From: Klebsiella spallanzanii
Lineage (GTDB): Bacteria; Pseudomonadota; Gammaproteobacteria; Enterobacterales; Enterobacteriaceae
Direction of reading: 5' to 3'
Assembly (NCBI RefSeq): GCF_902158555.1
Contig: NZ_CABGGS010000004.1
Coordinates: 169,009 to 233,008 of the forward strand
Length of the DNA stretch: 64,000 bases
Position 1 is the stretch's first letter. The number at the start of each line of letters is the position of its first letter. Below the pieces are notes generated by a model, which saw nothing but the letters and a program-made list of their open reading frames with translations, ran no database searches and had not been told where the DNA came from. Positions 30,132 through 43,495 of this stretch are shown one piece after another. The translations under genes and the position numbers were made by a program.

Positions 30132-30857
30132 ATGGCTACCAATGCAAAACCCGTCTACAAACGTATTCTGCTTAAGTTAAGTGGCGAAGCTCTGCAAGGT
30201 TCAGAAGGCTTCGGTATTGATGCAAGCATACTTGACCGCATGGCTCAGGAAATCAAAGAACTGGTTGAGCTGGGTATTCAGGTTGGCGTAGTGATTGGTG
30301 GCGGTAACCTGTTCCGTGGTGCTGGTCTGGCGAAAGCGGGTATGAACCGCGTTGTGGGCGACCACATGGGCATGCTGGCAACGGTCATGAACGGCCTGGC
30401 AATGCGTGATTCTCTCCATCGCGCCTATGTGAACGCCCGCCTGATGTCAGCGATTCCGCTGAACGGTGTGTGCGATAACTACAGCTGGGCTGAAGCTATC
30501 AGCCTGCTGCGTAACAACCGCGTGGTGATTCTTTCCGCGGGCACCGGTAACCCATTCTTTACCACCGACTCCGCAGCTTGCCTGCGCGGTATTGAAATTG
30601 AAGCCGATGTTGTTCTGAAAGCAACGAAAGTTGACGGTGTATTTACCGCAGACCCGGCCAAAGATCCTTCTGCTACCATGTACGATCAGCTGACCTACAG
30701 CGAAGTGCTGGATAAAGAGCTGAAAGTGATGGATCTTGCAGCCTTTACCCTGGCTCGTGACCACAAACTGCCGATTCGCGTATTCAATATGAATAAGCCT
30801 GGCGCGCTGCGTCGCGTGGTGATGGGTGAAAAAGAAGGCACATTAATTACGGAGTAA
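30132..30857 (+). CDS. pyrH: UMP kinase
   Basis: Hexameric amino-acid-kinase-fold enzyme phosphorylating UMP to UDP, essential for pyrimidine nucleotides. 241 residues with [23 protein letters not shown] and the ATP-site region [12 protein letters not shown] -10-like TATAGT at 30051-30056, after the tsf terminator, may be its promoter although no good -35 is visible. Ribosome site AGGAAAG precedes the ATG. Confidence 0.98.
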   Translation: MATNAKPVYKRILLKLSGEALQGSEGFGIDASILDRMAQEIKELVELGIQVGVVIGGGNLFRGAGLAKAGMNRVVGDHMGMLATVMNGLAMRDSLHRAYVNARLMSAIPLNGVCDNYSWAEAISLLRNNRVVILSAGTGNPFFTTDSAACLRGIEIEADVVLKATKVDGVFTADPAKDPSATMYDQLTYSEVLDKELKVMDLAAFTLARDHKLPIRVFNMNKPGALRRVVMGEKEGTLITE

Positions 30858-31061
30858 TTCCCGTCAGCGTCAAATGCGGGTAATATTCGGCCTTACTTTT
30901 ACGGGTTTATGGCCCGATGGTTTTCAACATGCTCATGGATGGAATACTGCGGTTGACCCGTAGTATGAAATACGTTGAGCATAAACATGACTATACTTAG
31001 CTCACTTTTGTGGTGGGCGACCGTCTGGTCTGTCTGAGACAAGTTTTCAAGGATTCGTAAC

Positions 31062-31619
31062 GTGATTAGCGATATCAGAAAAGATGCTGAAGTACGCATG
31101 GATAAATGCGTCGAAGCGTTCAAAACCCAAATCAGCAAAATACGCACGGGTCGTGCTTCTCCCAGCCTGCTGGATGGCATTATCGTGGAATACTACGGTA
31201 CGCCGACTCCGCTGCGCCAGTTGGCTAGCGTAACGGTAGAAGACTCCCGCACGCTGAAGATTAACGTCTTCGATCGCTCCATGAGCCCGGCCGTTGAGAA
31301 AGCGATTATGGCTTCCGACCTTGGTCTGAACCCAAGCTCTGCCGGTAGCGATATCCGCGTTCCGCTGCCGCCTCTGACCGAAGAACGTCGTAAAGATCTG
31401 ACCAAAATCGTGCGTGGTGAAGCTGAACAGGCGCGCGTTGCCGTGCGTAACGTTCGTCGCGACGCCAACGACAAAGTAAAAGCACTTCTGAAAGAGAAAG
31501 AGATCAGCGAAGACGACGATCGCCGCTCTCAGGACGACGTGCAAAAAATGACCGACGCTGCTATCAAGAAAGTTGATGCGGCGCTGGCGGATAAAGAAGC
31601 GGAACTGATGCAGTTCTGA
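31062..31619 (+). CDS. frr: Ribosome recycling factor
   Basis: tRNA-mimicking protein that, with EF-G, splits post-termination ribosomes. 185 residues with the typical N-terminal [20 protein letters not shown] and [15 protein letters not shown]. The start codon is GTG or ATG dependent on reading: the first codon in frame at 31062 is GTG (cgtaac-GTG-ATT), which matches the family N-terminus. 204 bases separate it from pyrH. Confidence 0.98.
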   Translation: MISDIRKDAEVRMDKCVEAFKTQISKIRTGRASPSLLDGIIVEYYGTPTPLRQLASVTVEDSRTLKINVFDRSMSPAVEKAIMASDLGLNPSSAGSDIRVPLPPLTEERRKDLTKIVRGEAEQARVAVRNVRRDANDKVKALLKEKEISEDDDRRSQDDVQKMTDAAIKKVDAALADKEAELMQF

Positions 31620-31843
31620 TTCTCTGCCAATTCGCGGGCCGGAAGTGCGGCCTGCGTAAAATCTGAAACGCCGTACAGGAGACCGTACGCTCAATTTTCG
31701 GGATTGCGTTTAGACGGCTGGCCTTGTAGCCTTTGGCACCATGTCAAAGGCTCTGTGCCTCCGCTCTCACCTGATAATTGATGCATAAGGGCTTGCTGGC
31801 GGCGTTTTGCTTTTTATCCTGTCTTAATTCTTCTGGGCGTCTC

Positions 31844-33043
31844 ATGAAGCAATTAACCGTTCTCGGTTCGACCGGTTCTATCGGCTGCAGCACGCTGGAT
31901 GTGGTGCGCCATAATCCTGACTGCTTTTCTATTACCGCGCTGGTCGCCGGGAAAAATGTCGACCGCATGGTTGAACAATGTCTGGAATTTTCCCCTCGTT
32001 ACGCGGTTATGGATGATGCGCACAGTGCTGAGCTGTTGCGGACAAAACTCCGCGAACACGGCAGCCGTACTGAAGTCATGAGTGGCCAGCAGGCCGCTGC
32101 TGAGGTTGCGGCACTGGACGATGTTGATCAGGTGATGGCGGCGATTGTCGGAGCGGCAGGGCTGGTACCGACGCTGTCAGCCATTCGCGCCGGGAAAACG
32201 GTGCTGCTGGCGAACAAAGAGTCGCTAGTGACCTGTGGTCGCCTGTTTATGGAGGCGGTGCAGCAGTTCGGGGCTCGTCTGCTGCCGGTTGATAGCGAAC
32301 ACAATGCGATTTTTCAGAGTATGCCGGAAACAATTCAACACAATCTGGGATACGCTGATTTAACGCAGAACGGCGTGGCGTCGATTCTGCTGACCGGCTC
32401 CGGGGGCCCTTTTCGGGAAACGGCGATTTCCGAACTGGCGGCAATGACGCCAGACCAGGCCTGTAATCATCCAAACTGGTCAATGGGGCGCAAAATTTCC
32501 GTCGACTCAGCCACCATGATGAACAAGGGACTGGAGTATATCGAAGCTCGCTGGTTGTTTAATGCCTCAGCGCAGCAAATGGAAGTCCTGATCCATCCAC
32601 AATCGGTAATTCATTCGATGGTGCGCTACCAGGATGGCAGCGTCCTGGCGCAGCTCGGCGAGCCGGATATGCGTACGCCGATTGCCCACACTATGGGGTG
32701 GCCAAAGCGTCTTAACTCTGGAGTGAAACCGCTGAACTTTTGCCAGTTGAGTAACCTGAGCTTCTCCGCACCGGATTACGGGCGTTATCCTTGCCTGAAG
32801 CTGGCGATGGATGCCTTTGATGTGGGGCAGGCGGCGACAACGGCGCTGAATGCGGCGAATGAAGTCTCCGTAGCCGCGTTCCTGAACGGTGATATCCGTT
32901 TCACTGATATTGCAGCAGTCAATCAGTCGGTCCTGGATCAACAGACGCTAAATGAGCCGCAAAGTATTGATGAAGTGCTGGAGATTGACGCGATGGCTCG
33001 GGTGAGCGCAAGCCAGTTACTGGCCGCTCGGAGCAAATTCTGA
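31844..33043 (+). CDS. dxr: 1-deoxy-D-xylulose 5-phosphate reductoisomerase
   Basis: NADPH-dependent enzyme making 2-C-methyl-D-erythritol 4-phosphate, the first committed step of the MEP isoprenoid pathway and target of fosmidomycin. The ATG at 31844 ([20 protein letters not shown], nucleotide-binding fold) gives 399 residues; an earlier in-frame ATG at 31778 adds 22 residues not found in the family. Metal/substrate motifs [11 protein letters not shown] and [13 protein letters not shown] are present. Confidence 0.97.
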   Translation: MKQLTVLGSTGSIGCSTLDVVRHNPDCFSITALVAGKNVDRMVEQCLEFSPRYAVMDDAHSAELLRTKLREHGSRTEVMSGQQAAAEVAALDDVDQVMAAIVGAAGLVPTLSAIRAGKTVLLANKESLVTCGRLFMEAVQQFGARLLPVDSEHNAIFQSMPETIQHNLGYADLTQNGVASILLTGSGGPFRETAISELAAMTPDQACNHPNWSMGRKISVDSATMMNKGLEYIEARWLFNASAQQMEVLIHPQSVIHSMVRYQDGSVLAQLGEPDMRTPIAHTMGWPKRLNSGVKPLNFCQLSNLSFSAPDYGRYPCLKLAMDAFDVGQAATTALNAANEVSVAAFLNGDIRFTDIAAVNQSVLDQQTLNEPQSIDEVLEIDAMARVSASQLLAARSKF

Positions 33044-33058
33044 TACTCACTGTGATAT

Positions 33059-33087
33059 TTGTGGGCGCTGGGCTTCGGTGATATAGT
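33059..33087 (+). promoter_or_regulatory. Candidate promoter in the dxr-uppS gap
   Basis: TTGTGG (33059-33064) and TATAGT (33082-33087) are separated by exactly 17 bases. A terminator-like hairpin starts only 45 bases downstream, so this promoter could make a short RNA of about 60 bases or an attenuated uppS leader. Confidence 0.5.
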
Positions 33088-33131
33088 CTGCGCCACCCGA
33101 TCGTTGCATTTTGTTGTGAAAGATTACGGTG

Positions 33132-33155
33132 GCCGTGGCAAAACACGGCTTTTTT
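33132..33155 (+). terminator. Intrinsic terminator between dxr and uppS
   Basis: GCCGTG/CACGGC stem with a GCAAAA loop and six T. It follows dxr by about 90 bases and lies downstream of a candidate promoter. Confidence 0.75.
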
Positions 33156-33285
33156 GCGTAAAGCTTTTGGTTGTTCTCTGCGATTGGCCGTAGCTCCGGT
33201 ACCGGATAAAAATGCGTATCCAGCGCTGACCGGTGGCCCGTGTTTGGTGGCTTAGCTAATCCTTATTATGGACTTAAAACGCGTT

Positions 33286-34044
33286 ATGTTGTCTGCTAAT
33301 CAAACTGTCAGCGAAATGTCGCCTGCGCATGGTTGTCGCCATGTTGCCATTATTATGGACGGCAACGGTCGCTGGGCGAAACGGCAAGGAAAAATTCGTG
33401 CTTTCGGCCATAAAGCCGGCGCGAAGTCCGTGCGTCGCGCCGTCTCTTTCGCGGCTAATAATGGTATTGAAGCGTTGACGTTATACGCGTTCAGTAGTGA
33501 AAACTGGAACCGCCCGGCGCAGGAAGTCAGTGCGCTGATGGAGCTGTTTGTCTGGGCGTTGGATAGCGAAGTGAAAAGCCTGCACAGGCATAATGTGCGT
33601 CTGCGTATTATCGGTGAGACCACGCGCTTCAATGCGCGTTTGCAAGAGCGTATCCGCAAAGCGGAAGCATTGACTGAGAATAACACCGGCTTGACCTTGA
33701 ACATTGCCGCGAACTACGGTGGACGCTGGGATATCGTTCAGGGCGTTCGACATCTGGCCAAACAGGTACAAGACGGGGCACTCGAGCCCGATCAAATCAC
33801 GGAAGAGATGCTGAGTCAGCAGGTCTGCATGCATGAACTGGCTCCCGTAGATTTAGTTATTAGGACCGGGGGAGAGCATCGCATTAGTAATTTTTTGATT
33901 TGGCAAATTGCCTATGCCGAACTTTACTTTACGGATGTTCTTTGGCCCGATTTCGCTGAACAGGACTTTGAAGGTGCACTCCATGCCTTTGTTAATCGAG
34001 AGCGTCGTTTCGGCGGCACTGAGCCGGGTGGCAACAATGCCTGA
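33286..34044 (+). CDS. uppS: Undecaprenyl diphosphate synthase (cis-prenyltransferase)
   Basis: Makes the C55 lipid carrier for peptidoglycan and O-antigen synthesis (also ispU). Motif HVAIIMDGNGRWAK near residues 18-31 includes the catalytic aspartate; LYAFSSENWNRP and LVIRTGGEHRISNFL are further family signatures. I prefer the ATG at 33286 (MLSANQ, aligned with E. coli MMLSATQ); an in-frame ATG at 33268 adds six residues and neither has a strong ribosome site. Precedes cdsA by 12 bases. Confidence 0.95.
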   Translation: MLSANQTVSEMSPAHGCRHVAIIMDGNGRWAKRQGKIRAFGHKAGAKSVRRAVSFAANNGIEALTLYAFSSENWNRPAQEVSALMELFVWALDSEVKSLHRHNVRLRIIGETTRFNARLQERIRKAEALTENNTGLTLNIAANYGGRWDIVQGVRHLAKQVQDGALEPDQITEEMLSQQVCMHELAPVDLVIRTGGEHRISNFLIWQIAYAELYFTDVLWPDFAEQDFEGALHAFVNRERRFGGTEPGGNNA

Positions 34045-34056
34045 TGGGGGTCACTT

Positions 34057-34914
34057 TTGCTGAAGTATCGCCTGATTTCTGCTTTCGTCTTAATCCCCGT
34101 CGTCATTGCGGCGCTTTTTCTATTGCCGCCTGCGGGTTTTGCCATCGTCACGCTGGTCGTCTGTATGCTCGCTGCGTGGGAGTGGGGGCAATTTAGCGGT
34201 TTCACTTCAACAACGCAGAGAGTCTGGCTGTCGGTGCTTTGCGGCCTGCTGCTGGCGCTGATGCTTTTTCTTATGCCGGAATACCATTACGACGTTCACC
34301 AACCGTTGGTTGAGGGGTCGCTATGGGCATCATTTGGCTGGTGGATAGTTGCGCTTATTTTGGTACTGACCTATCCCGCTTCTGCCGCCTTCTGGCGTAA
34401 CTCAAAAACGCTACGTCTGATTTTTGGCATCCTGACCATTGTCCCCTTTTTTTGGGGCATGCTGGCGCTGCGCGCCTGGCATTATGCCGATGATCACTAC
34501 AGCGGTGCGCTGTGGTTGCTGTACGTGATGATCCTGGTTTGGGGCGCGGATTCCGGTGCCTACATGTTTGGTAAAATGTTCGGCAAGCATAAGCTGGCGC
34601 CAAAAGTGTCTCCGGGCAAAACCTGGCAGGGATTTTTTGGTGGGCTGCTCACGGCGGCAGTTATCTCATGGGCTTACGGCTGGTGGGCTCATCTGGATGT
34701 CACGCCGACGGTCCTGCTGGTTTGCTCCGTTATTGCGGCTTTGGCCTCGGTACTTGGCGATCTCACAGAAAGCATGTTTAAACGAGAAGCTGGCATTAAA
34801 GATAGCGGGAATCTGATTCCCGGACATGGCGGTATTCTGGATCGTATTGATAGCCTGACGGCTGCGGTACCCGTGTTCGCGTGTCTGCTATTGTTGGTTT
34901 TCAGGACGATTTGA
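34057..34914 (+). CDS. cdsA: Phosphatidate cytidylyltransferase
   Basis: Inner-membrane enzyme forming CDP-diacylglycerol, the branch point of phospholipid synthesis. The start is TTG at 34057 with GATGGGGG upstream, giving 285 residues as in E. coli. About eight hydrophobic segments and the C-terminal CdsA signature ([17 protein letters not shown], then [12 protein letters not shown]) are present. A non-ATG start may keep expression low. Followed by rseP after 11 bases. Confidence 0.96.
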   Translation: MLKYRLISAFVLIPVVIAALFLLPPAGFAIVTLVVCMLAAWEWGQFSGFTSTTQRVWLSVLCGLLLALMLFLMPEYHYDVHQPLVEGSLWASFGWWIVALILVLTYPASAAFWRNSKTLRLIFGILTIVPFFWGMLALRAWHYADDHYSGALWLLYVMILVWGADSGAYMFGKMFGKHKLAPKVSPGKTWQGFFGGLLTAAVISWAYGWWAHLDVTPTVLLVCSVIAALASVLGDLTESMFKREAGIKDSGNLIPGHGGILDRIDSLTAAVPVFACLLLLVFRTI

Positions 34915-34925
34915 CGGAAGGTTTT

Positions 34926-36278
34926 ATGCTGAGCGTTCTCTGGAATTTGGCTGCTTTTATTATTGCGTTGGGCGTGTTGATTACCGTCCATGAGTTCGGC
35001 CATTTCTGGGTTGCTCGCCGCTGTGGCGTCCGCGTTGAGCGCTTCTCCATTGGTTTTGGTAAAGCTCTCTGGCGGCGCTGCGATAAGCAGGGCACGGAGT
35101 TCGTCATTGCTCTTATCCCGTTAGGCGGCTATGTCAAAATGCTCGACGAACGCGTCGAGCCGGTGGCACCCGAGATGCGCCACTACGCCTTCAACAACAA
35201 AACCGTTGGTCAGCGTGCTGCTGTTATTGCCGCTGGGCCTATCGCCAACTTCCTTTTTGCTATTTTTGCCTACTGGCTAGTCTTCATTATCGGCGTCCCT
35301 GGCGTTCGTCCGGTTGTTGGCGATATCTCGCCCAACTCGATTGCCGCGCAAGCACAAATTGCAAAAGGAACGGAACTTAAAGCGATAGATGGTATCGAAA
35401 CGCCTGATTGGGATGCAGTGCGTATGGCGCTGGTGGCGAAGATAGGCGATCGGCAAACAATAGTTACCGTCGCCCCTTTCGGGACTAATCAACGCCAGGA
35501 TAAAATCCTCGATCTGCAGCACTGGGCGTTTGAACCGGATAAACAAGATCCGGTCGCTTCGTTAGGCATTCAGCCGCGCAGCGCGCAGATTGATACCGTC
35601 CTGGCAGAAGTTCAATCTAACTCGGCGGCGCAGAAGGCGGGTTTGCAAGCGGGCGACAGGATCGTTAAAGTCGATGGTCAACCGTTAACGCAGTGGATGA
35701 CGTTTGTTAATCTTGTGCGTGATAATCCGGGAAGTGCGTTAGTTCTGGACATCGAACGGCAGGGGAGTCCTTTATCGGTAACCTTGACGCCAGATTCAAA
35801 GTCCACCAGGGGCAAAGCTGAGGGGTTTGCAGGGGTCGTACCTAAGGTCATCCCGCTGCCTGATGAATATAAGACAGTGCGTCAGTACGGGCCGTTTGCC
35901 GCCATCGCTGAAGCCACGGATAAAACCTGGCAGCTGATGTCGTTAACGGTCAGGATGCTGGGCAAATTGATAACCGGTGATGTCAAACTGAACAACCTCA
36001 GCGGGCCGATTTCTATCGCCCAGGGGGCTGGGATGTCAGCGGAGTACGGGCTGATTTATTACCTGATGTTCCTTGCGCTGATTAGCGTGAACCTCGGAAT
36101 AATCAACCTGTTCCCGCTTCCTGTTCTTGACGGGGGACATTTGCTGTTTTTGGCGATTGAAAAGCTGAAAGGCGGACCGGTATCCGAGCGAGTTCAAGAC
36201 TTTAGTTATCGCATTGGCTCAATACTGCTGGTGCTGTTAATGGGGCTTGCACTTTTCAATGATTTCTCTCGGTTGTAA
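34926..36278 (+). CDS. rseP: Site-2 zinc protease RseP
   Basis: Intramembrane metalloprotease that cuts RseA after DegS and so frees sigma-E; it also removes signal-peptide remnants. The ATG at 34926 with ACGGAAGG upstream gives 450 residues. HEFGH is at residues 22-26 in the first membrane segment; two PDZ domains follow; the third metal ligand sits in PVLDGGH near residue 400. Part of the uppS-cdsA-rseP-bamA cluster. Confidence 0.97.
   Translation: MLSVLWNLAAFIIALGVLITVHEFGHFWVARRCGVRVERFSIGFGKALWRRCDKQGTEFVIALIPLGGYVKMLDERVEPVAPEMRHYAFNNKTVGQRAAVIAAGPIANFLFAIFAYWLVFIIGVPGVRPVVGDISPNSIAAQAQIAKGTELKAIDGIETPDWDAVRMALVAKIGDRQTIVTVAPFGTNQRQDKILDLQHWAFEPDKQDPVASLGIQPRSAQIDTVLAEVQSNSAAQKAGLQAGDRIVKVDGQPLTQWMTFVNLVRDNPGSALVLDIERQGSPLSVTLTPDSKSTRGKAEGFAGVVPKVIPLPDEYKTVRQYGPFAAIAEATDKTWQLMSLTVRMLGKLITGDVKLNNLSGPISIAQGAGMSAEYGLIYYLMFLALISVNLGIINLFPLPVLDGGHLLFLAIEKLKGGPVSERVQDFSYRIGSILLVLLMGLALFNDFSRL
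35372..35399 (+). promoter_or_regulatory. Candidate sigma-E promoter for bamA, inside rseP
   Basis: GGAACTT (35372-35378) is a full -35 match to the sigma-E consensus; 16 bases later TCGAA (35395-35399) matches 3 of 5 positions of TCTGA. bamA is sigma-E-controlled in E. coli from a promoter within rseP, which supports the assignment. Confidence 0.5.
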
Positions 36279-36291
36279 GAGAGTTTGTTAG

Positions 36292-38727
<2,436 letters not shown>

Positions 38728-38851
38728 TTGTGTTAGCTACAATGGAATGTAAGTGCAGTATAGCGCTGACTATTGGCGATAGCTGAGGTTATCGCCTGGC
38801 CACGCAAATAACGGTACCCCTGGGTACTCATGGGATGGTAAGGAGTTAATT

Positions 38852-39337
38852 GTGAAAAAGTGGTTATTAGCTGCAGGTCTGGGTTTAGCAATGGTAACTT
38901 CCGCTCAGGCGGCAGATAAAATTGCAATGGTTAACATGAACAGCCTGTTCCAACAGGTTGCCCAGAAAACAGGCGTTTCTAACACGCTGGAAAACGAGTT
39001 CAAAGGCCGCGCGAGCGAGCTTCAGCGTATGGAAGGCGACCTGCAGTCTAAAATGCAGCGTCTGCAGTCCATGAAAGCGGGCTCTGACCGTACCAAACTG
39101 GAAAAAGACGTGATGGCGCAGCGCCAGACTTTCTCCCAGAAAGCACAGTCTTTCGAACAGGATCGTGCACGTCGTTCTAACGAAGAGCGCGGCAAGCTGG
39201 TGACTCGTATCCAGTCTGCTGTACAGAGCGTGGCTAAAGATCAGAGCATCGATCTGGTTGTTGACTCCAATGCCGTTGCATACAACAGCAGCGATGTAAA
39301 AGACATCACCGCTGACGTGCTGAAACAGGTTAAATAA
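38852..39337 (+). CDS. skp: Periplasmic chaperone Skp
   Basis: Trimeric 'jellyfish' chaperone for outer-membrane proteins on their way to BamA. The start is GTG at 38852 with AAGGAG seven bases upstream. A signal peptide ends at AQA near residue 20; the mature protein begins ADKIAMVNM and has long basic helical tentacles (about residues 45-130). 161 residues as expected. Confidence 0.97.
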   Translation: MKKWLLAAGLGLAMVTSAQAADKIAMVNMNSLFQQVAQKTGVSNTLENEFKGRASELQRMEGDLQSKMQRLQSMKAGSDRTKLEKDVMAQRQTFSQKAQSFEQDRARRSNEERGKLVTRIQSAVQSVAKDQSIDLVVDSNAVAYNSSDVKDITADVLKQVK

Positions 39338-39340
39338 GTA

Positions 39341-40366
39341 ATGCCTTCAATTCGACTGGCTGATTTAGCCCAGCAGTTGGATGCAGAACTACACGGTGAT
39401 GGCGATATCGTCATCACCGGCGTTGCGTCCATGCAGTCCGCTAAAGCGGGCCATATTACTTTCATGGTAAATCCAAAGTACCGTGAACACCTGGCCGCTT
39501 GCCAGGCCTCTGCCGTCGTGATGACGCAGGATGATTTGCCCTTTGCCCAGAGCGCCGCGCTGGTAGTGCGTAATCCCTACCTGACCTACGCGCGCATGGC
39601 TCAAATTCTTGATACCACGCCGCAGCCGGCGCAGGATATCGCACCCAGTGCGGTCATTGATGCTACGGCGAAGCTGGGTACCCACGTGGCTATTGGCCCG
39701 AATGCCGTTATTGAATCGGGCGTTGTGCTCGGTGACAACGTTATTATCGGTGCCGGATGCTTTGTTGGGAAAAATACGAAAATAGGTTCTGGCTCGCGTT
39801 TATGGGCCAATGTCAGCGTTTACCACGACATTGAGATTGGCGAAAATTGCCTGATCCAGTCCAGCACGGTGATCGGGGCAGATGGCTTTGGCTACGCTAA
39901 CGATCGCGGTAACTGGGTAAAGATCCCACAGTTAGGTCGCGTGATTATTGGCGATCGCGTGGAGATCGGTGCTTGTACGACCATTGACCGTGGCGCGCTG
40001 GACGATACCGTCATCGGTAATGGTGTGATTATCGATAACCAGTGTCAAATTGCGCATAACGTGGTGATTGGCGACAATACCGCGGTTGCCGGCGGCGTGA
40101 TCATGGCAGGCAGTCTGAAAATTGGCCGCTACTGCATGATTGGCGGAGCCAGCGTGATCAACGGGCATATGGAGATCTGCGATAAAGTCACCGTTACGGG
40201 GATGGGGATGGTTATGCGTCCTATCACCGAGCCAGGGGTTTACTCTTCAGGTATCCCGCTGCAGCCGAATAAGGTTTGGCGTAAAACGGCTGCGCTGGTT
40301 CTGAATATTGATGATATGAGCAAGCGTCTCAAAGCCATCGAGCGCAAGGTTAATCAGCAAGATTAG
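39341..40366 (+). CDS. lpxD: UDP-3-O-(3-hydroxymyristoyl)glucosamine N-acyltransferase
   Basis: Third enzyme of lipid A synthesis, transferring a hydroxyacyl chain from ACP to the 2-amine. 341 residues: N-terminal uridine-binding domain ([17 protein letters not shown]), left-handed beta-helix of hexapeptide repeats and a C-terminal helix. The catalytic His is in [11 protein letters not shown]. Starts three bases after the skp stop; 102 bases precede fabZ. Confidence 0.97.
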   Translation: MPSIRLADLAQQLDAELHGDGDIVITGVASMQSAKAGHITFMVNPKYREHLAACQASAVVMTQDDLPFAQSAALVVRNPYLTYARMAQILDTTPQPAQDIAPSAVIDATAKLGTHVAIGPNAVIESGVVLGDNVIIGAGCFVGKNTKIGSGSRLWANVSVYHDIEIGENCLIQSSTVIGADGFGYANDRGNWVKIPQLGRVIIGDRVEIGACTTIDRGALDDTVIGNGVIIDNQCQIAHNVVIGDNTAVAGGVIMAGSLKIGRYCMIGGASVINGHMEICDKVTVTGMGMVMRPITEPGVYSSGIPLQPNKVWRKTAALVLNIDDMSKRLKAIERKVNQQD

Positions 40367-40468
40367 TGCTGCATCCAGCCACATTAAATTTTCGGCCTGT
40401 TGCATTCATGAGATTGCCGCAGGCCGTGTTATTATTGCCTTTTAGTATATTTAGACAGGAAGAGTATT

Positions 40469-40924
40469 TTGACTACTGACACTCATACTCTGCACATTGA
40501 AGAGATTCTGGAACTTCTGCCTCACCGTTACCCGTTCCTGCTGGTAGACCGTGTGCTGGATTTTGAAGAAGGTCGTTTTCTGCGCGCAGTAAAAAATGTT
40601 TCTGTAAATGAGCCGTTTTTCCAGGGGCATTTCCCTGGTAAGCCGATTTTACCGGGCGTACTGATTCTGGAAGCGATGGCTCAGGCTACCGGCATTCTGG
40701 CATTCAAAAGCGTTGGAAAACTGGAACCGGGCGAGCTGTATTACTTTGCCGGGATTGACGAAGCGCGTTTCAAACGTCCGGTCGTGCCTGGCGATCAGAT
40801 GATTATGGAAGTCACTTTTGAGAAAACCCGCCGCGGCCTGACGCGTTTCAAAGGCGTTGCGCTGGTGGACGGAAAAGTGGTTTGCGAAGCAACGATGATG
40901 TGTGCCCGTAGCCGGGAGGCCTGA
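40469..40924 (+). CDS. fabZ: 3-hydroxyacyl-ACP dehydratase FabZ
   Basis: Hot-dog-fold dehydratase of fatty acid elongation. It competes with lipid A synthesis for hydroxymyristoyl-ACP, consistent with its place between lpxD and lpxA. The start is TTG at 40469 as in E. coli, with CAGGAAGAG upstream. Catalytic His in [11 protein letters not shown] and Glu in [11 protein letters not shown]. 151 residues. Confidence 0.97.
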   Translation: MTTDTHTLHIEEILELLPHRYPFLLVDRVLDFEEGRFLRAVKNVSVNEPFFQGHFPGKPILPGVLILEAMAQATGILAFKSVGKLEPGELYYFAGIDEARFKRPVVPGDQMIMEVTFEKTRRGLTRFKGVALVDGKVVCEATMMCARSREA

Positions 40925-40927
40925 TAC

Positions 40928-41716
40928 GTGATTGATAAAACCGCCTTTATTCATCCTACCGCCATTGTAGAAGAAGGTGCCGTTGTTGGCGCTAACGTCC
41001 ACATTGGCCCGTTTTGTATTGTTGGCGCTAACGTCGAAATCGGCGAAGGCACCGTACTGAAGTCTCACGTTGTCATTAATGGCCATACTAAAATTGGCCG
41101 CGACAATGAGATCTATCAGTTCGCTTCCATCGGTGAAGTTAACCAGGATCTGAAATATGCTGGCGAACCCACCCGCGTGGAAATTGGCGATCGCAACCGC
41201 ATCCGCGAAAGCGTCACCATTCATCGTGGCACAGTACAGGGTGGTGGATTAACGAAGGTGGGCAGCGATAACCTGCTGATGATCAACGCCCACGTGGCGC
41301 ACGATTGTACGTTGGGTGACCGCTGTATTCTGGCCAATAACGCAACGCTGGCGGGCCATGTTTCGCTGGATGATTTTGTTATCATCGGCGGCATGACCGC
41401 AGTGCATCAGTTCTGCATTATTGGCGCGCACGTGATGGTTGGCGGCTGCTCAGGCGTCGCGCAGGATGTGCCACCGTTTGTTATTGCTCAGGGCAACCAT
41501 GCAACGCCGTTTGGCGTCAATATCGAAGGGTTGAAACGCCGCGGTTTCAGCCGTGAGGCGATCACCGCGATTCGTAACGCGTATAAGCTGCTGTACCGCA
41601 GCGGCAAAACGCTGGACGAAGCGAAACCCGAGATTGCCGAGCTGGCGGCACAGTACCCTGAAGTTCAGGCATTCAGCGACTTCTTTGCCCGCTCTACGCG
41701 CGGCCTGATTCGTTAA
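40928..41716 (+). CDS. lpxA: UDP-N-acetylglucosamine acyltransferase LpxA
   Basis: First enzyme of lipid A synthesis, moving 3-hydroxymyristate to UDP-GlcNAc. The start is GTG at 40928, three bases after fabZ. 262 residues: a left-handed beta-helix of hexapeptide repeats ([26 protein letters not shown] with the catalytic His) and a helical C-terminus. Its TAA shares the A with the lpxB start, so translation is probably coupled. Confidence 0.98.
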   Translation: MIDKTAFIHPTAIVEEGAVVGANVHIGPFCIVGANVEIGEGTVLKSHVVINGHTKIGRDNEIYQFASIGEVNQDLKYAGEPTRVEIGDRNRIRESVTIHRGTVQGGGLTKVGSDNLLMINAHVAHDCTLGDRCILANNATLAGHVSLDDFVIIGGMTAVHQFCIIGAHVMVGGCSGVAQDVPPFVIAQGNHATPFGVNIEGLKRRGFSREAITAIRNAYKLLYRSGKTLDEAKPEIAELAAQYPEVQAFSDFFARSTRGLIR

Positions 41717-42864
41717 TGACTGAATCGCGTCCCCTGACGATTGCCCTGGTCGCCGGAGAAACCTCCGGCGATATTCTTGGCGCAGGTCTTATTCGAGCGC
41801 TCAAATCCCGCATACCTGATGCCCGCTTTGTCGGTGTTGCCGGGCCATTGATGCAGGCCGAAGGCTGCGAAGCCTGGTATGAGATGGAAGAGCTGGCGGT
41901 GATGGGCATTGTGGAAGTGCTGGGTCGCCTGCGTCGACTGCTGCATATTCGCGCCGATCTTACCCGTCGATTCACCGAACTTAAGCCAGACGTTTTCGTT
42001 GGTATTGACGCCCCTGATTTCAATATTACCCTTGAAGGTAATCTCAAGAAGCAGGGTATCAAAACTATCCATTACGTCAGTCCGTCGGTGTGGGCATGGC
42101 GACAAAAACGCGTTTTCAAAATTGGCAGATCCACCGATCTGGTGCTGGCATTTCTGCCTTTCGAAAAAGCGTTTTATGACAAGTTTAACGTTCCCTGCCG
42201 GTTTATCGGTCACACGATGGCGGATGCGATGCCGCTGGATCCGGACAAAGGCGCCGCGCGCGACCGTTTGGGAATTGCCCGTGACGTACACTGTCTGGCG
42301 CTACTGCCCGGTAGCCGTGGGGCTGAAGTCGAGATGCTTAGCGCTGATTTCCTGAAAACGGCGCAGATCCTGCGAGGCTATTATCCTGACCTGGAAGTGG
42401 TTGTGCCTCTGGTCAACGCGAAGCGTCGGGAACAGTTCGAGCGTATTAAAGCAGAAACTGCGCCGGATCTCGCCGTGCATATGCTGGACGGTCAGGCGCG
42501 TGATGCGATGATCGCCAGCGATGCTGCGCTGCTGGCCTCGGGAACGGCGGCGCTGGAGTGTATGTTGGCCAAGTGCCCGATGGTGGTTGGTTATCGTATG
42601 AAGCCATTTACCTTCTGGTTAGCTAAGCGGCTGGTTAAAACCGACTATGTGTCGTTGCCAAATCTCCTGGCCGGGCGTGAGCTGGTCAAAGAGCTGCTGC
42701 AGGATGAGTGCCAGCCGCAGGCGTTAGCCGACGCGCTGAAGCCGCTGCTGGTCGATGGTAAAACCAGCCACGATATGCATGAAACCTTCCGCACCCTGCA
42801 TCAGCAGATCCGCTGCAACGCTGATGAGCAGGCGGCGGACGCAGTACTGGAGTTAGCAAAATGA
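41716..42864 (+). CDS. lpxB: Lipid-A-disaccharide synthase
   Basis: Membrane-associated glycosyltransferase (GT19) that condenses UDP-diacylglucosamine and lipid X. 382 residues with [17 protein letters not shown] at the N-terminus, [14 protein letters not shown] and [10 protein letters not shown]. Overlaps lpxA by one base and rnhB by four bases (ATGA). Confidence 0.98.
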   Translation: MTESRPLTIALVAGETSGDILGAGLIRALKSRIPDARFVGVAGPLMQAEGCEAWYEMEELAVMGIVEVLGRLRRLLHIRADLTRRFTELKPDVFVGIDAPDFNITLEGNLKKQGIKTIHYVSPSVWAWRQKRVFKIGRSTDLVLAFLPFEKAFYDKFNVPCRFIGHTMADAMPLDPDKGAARDRLGIARDVHCLALLPGSRGAEVEMLSADFLKTAQILRGYYPDLEVVVPLVNAKRREQFERIKAETAPDLAVHMLDGQARDAMIASDAALLASGTAALECMLAKCPMVVGYRMKPFTFWLAKRLVKTDYVSLPNLLAGRELVKELLQDECQPQALADALKPLLVDGKTSHDMHETFRTLHQQIRCNADEQAADAVLELAK

Positions 42865-43457
42865 TGGAATTTGTTTACCCGCATACCCATCTGGTTGCCG
42901 GAGTCGATGAAGTCGGACGCGGTCCGCTGGTTGGCGCGGTAGTGACTGCTGCGGTGATTCTTGACCCGGCAAAACCAATTGTGGGTCTTAATGATTCCAA
43001 AAAATTAAGTGAGAAACGTCGCCTTGCGCTATTTGATGAGATCAAAGAAAAAGCGCTGTGCTGGAGCCTCGGTCGTGCGGAGCCGCATGAGATCGATGAA
43101 CTGAATATTTTGCACGCTACCATGCTGGCAATGCAGCGTGCTGTTGCGGGTTTGAGTATTTCCCCTGAGTTTGTTCTTATTGATGGTAACCGCTGTCCGC
43201 CGCTACCTGTACCTTCGCTGGCTGTTGTTAAAGGCGATAGTCGAGTAGCGGAAATCAGCGCCGCGTCTATTCTGGCGAAAGTGACGCGCGATGCTGAAAT
43301 GACCGAACTGGATCGGCAATTCCCCCAGTACGGTTTTGCACAACACAAAGGTTATCCCACCGCTTTTCATCTGCAAAAGCTGCTGGAACATGGCGTAATC
43401 GAACAATATCGGCGCAGCTTTGGCCCGGTAAAACGCGCGCTGGGCCTGGCGTCCTGA
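42861..43457 (+). CDS. rnhB: Ribonuclease HII
   Basis: Cleaves RNA in RNA-DNA hybrids and starts removal of misincorporated ribonucleotides. 198 residues. Catalytic Asp-Glu pair in [15 protein letters not shown] and a further Asp in FVLIDGN. Two adjacent ATG codons (42861 and 42864) are possible; the first overlaps the lpxB stop and gives the E. coli length. Confidence 0.97.
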   Translation: MMEFVYPHTHLVAGVDEVGRGPLVGAVVTAAVILDPAKPIVGLNDSKKLSEKRRLALFDEIKEKALCWSLGRAEPHEIDELNILHATMLAMQRAVAGLSISPEFVLIDGNRCPPLPVPSLAVVKGDSRVAEISAASILAKVTRDAEMTELDRQFPQYGFAQHKGYPTAFHLQKLLEHGVIEQYRRSFGPVKRALGLAS

Positions 43458-43495
43458 ACTGACACGCAAGCAATTAAGTAACGCGGAATCTGAAG

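Noticed and set aside
31683..32303. Possible separate gene upstream of dxr (in-frame ATG at 31778)
   Set aside because: The extra 22 codons are unlike the Dxr family; the 31844 ATG reproduces the conserved N-terminus.
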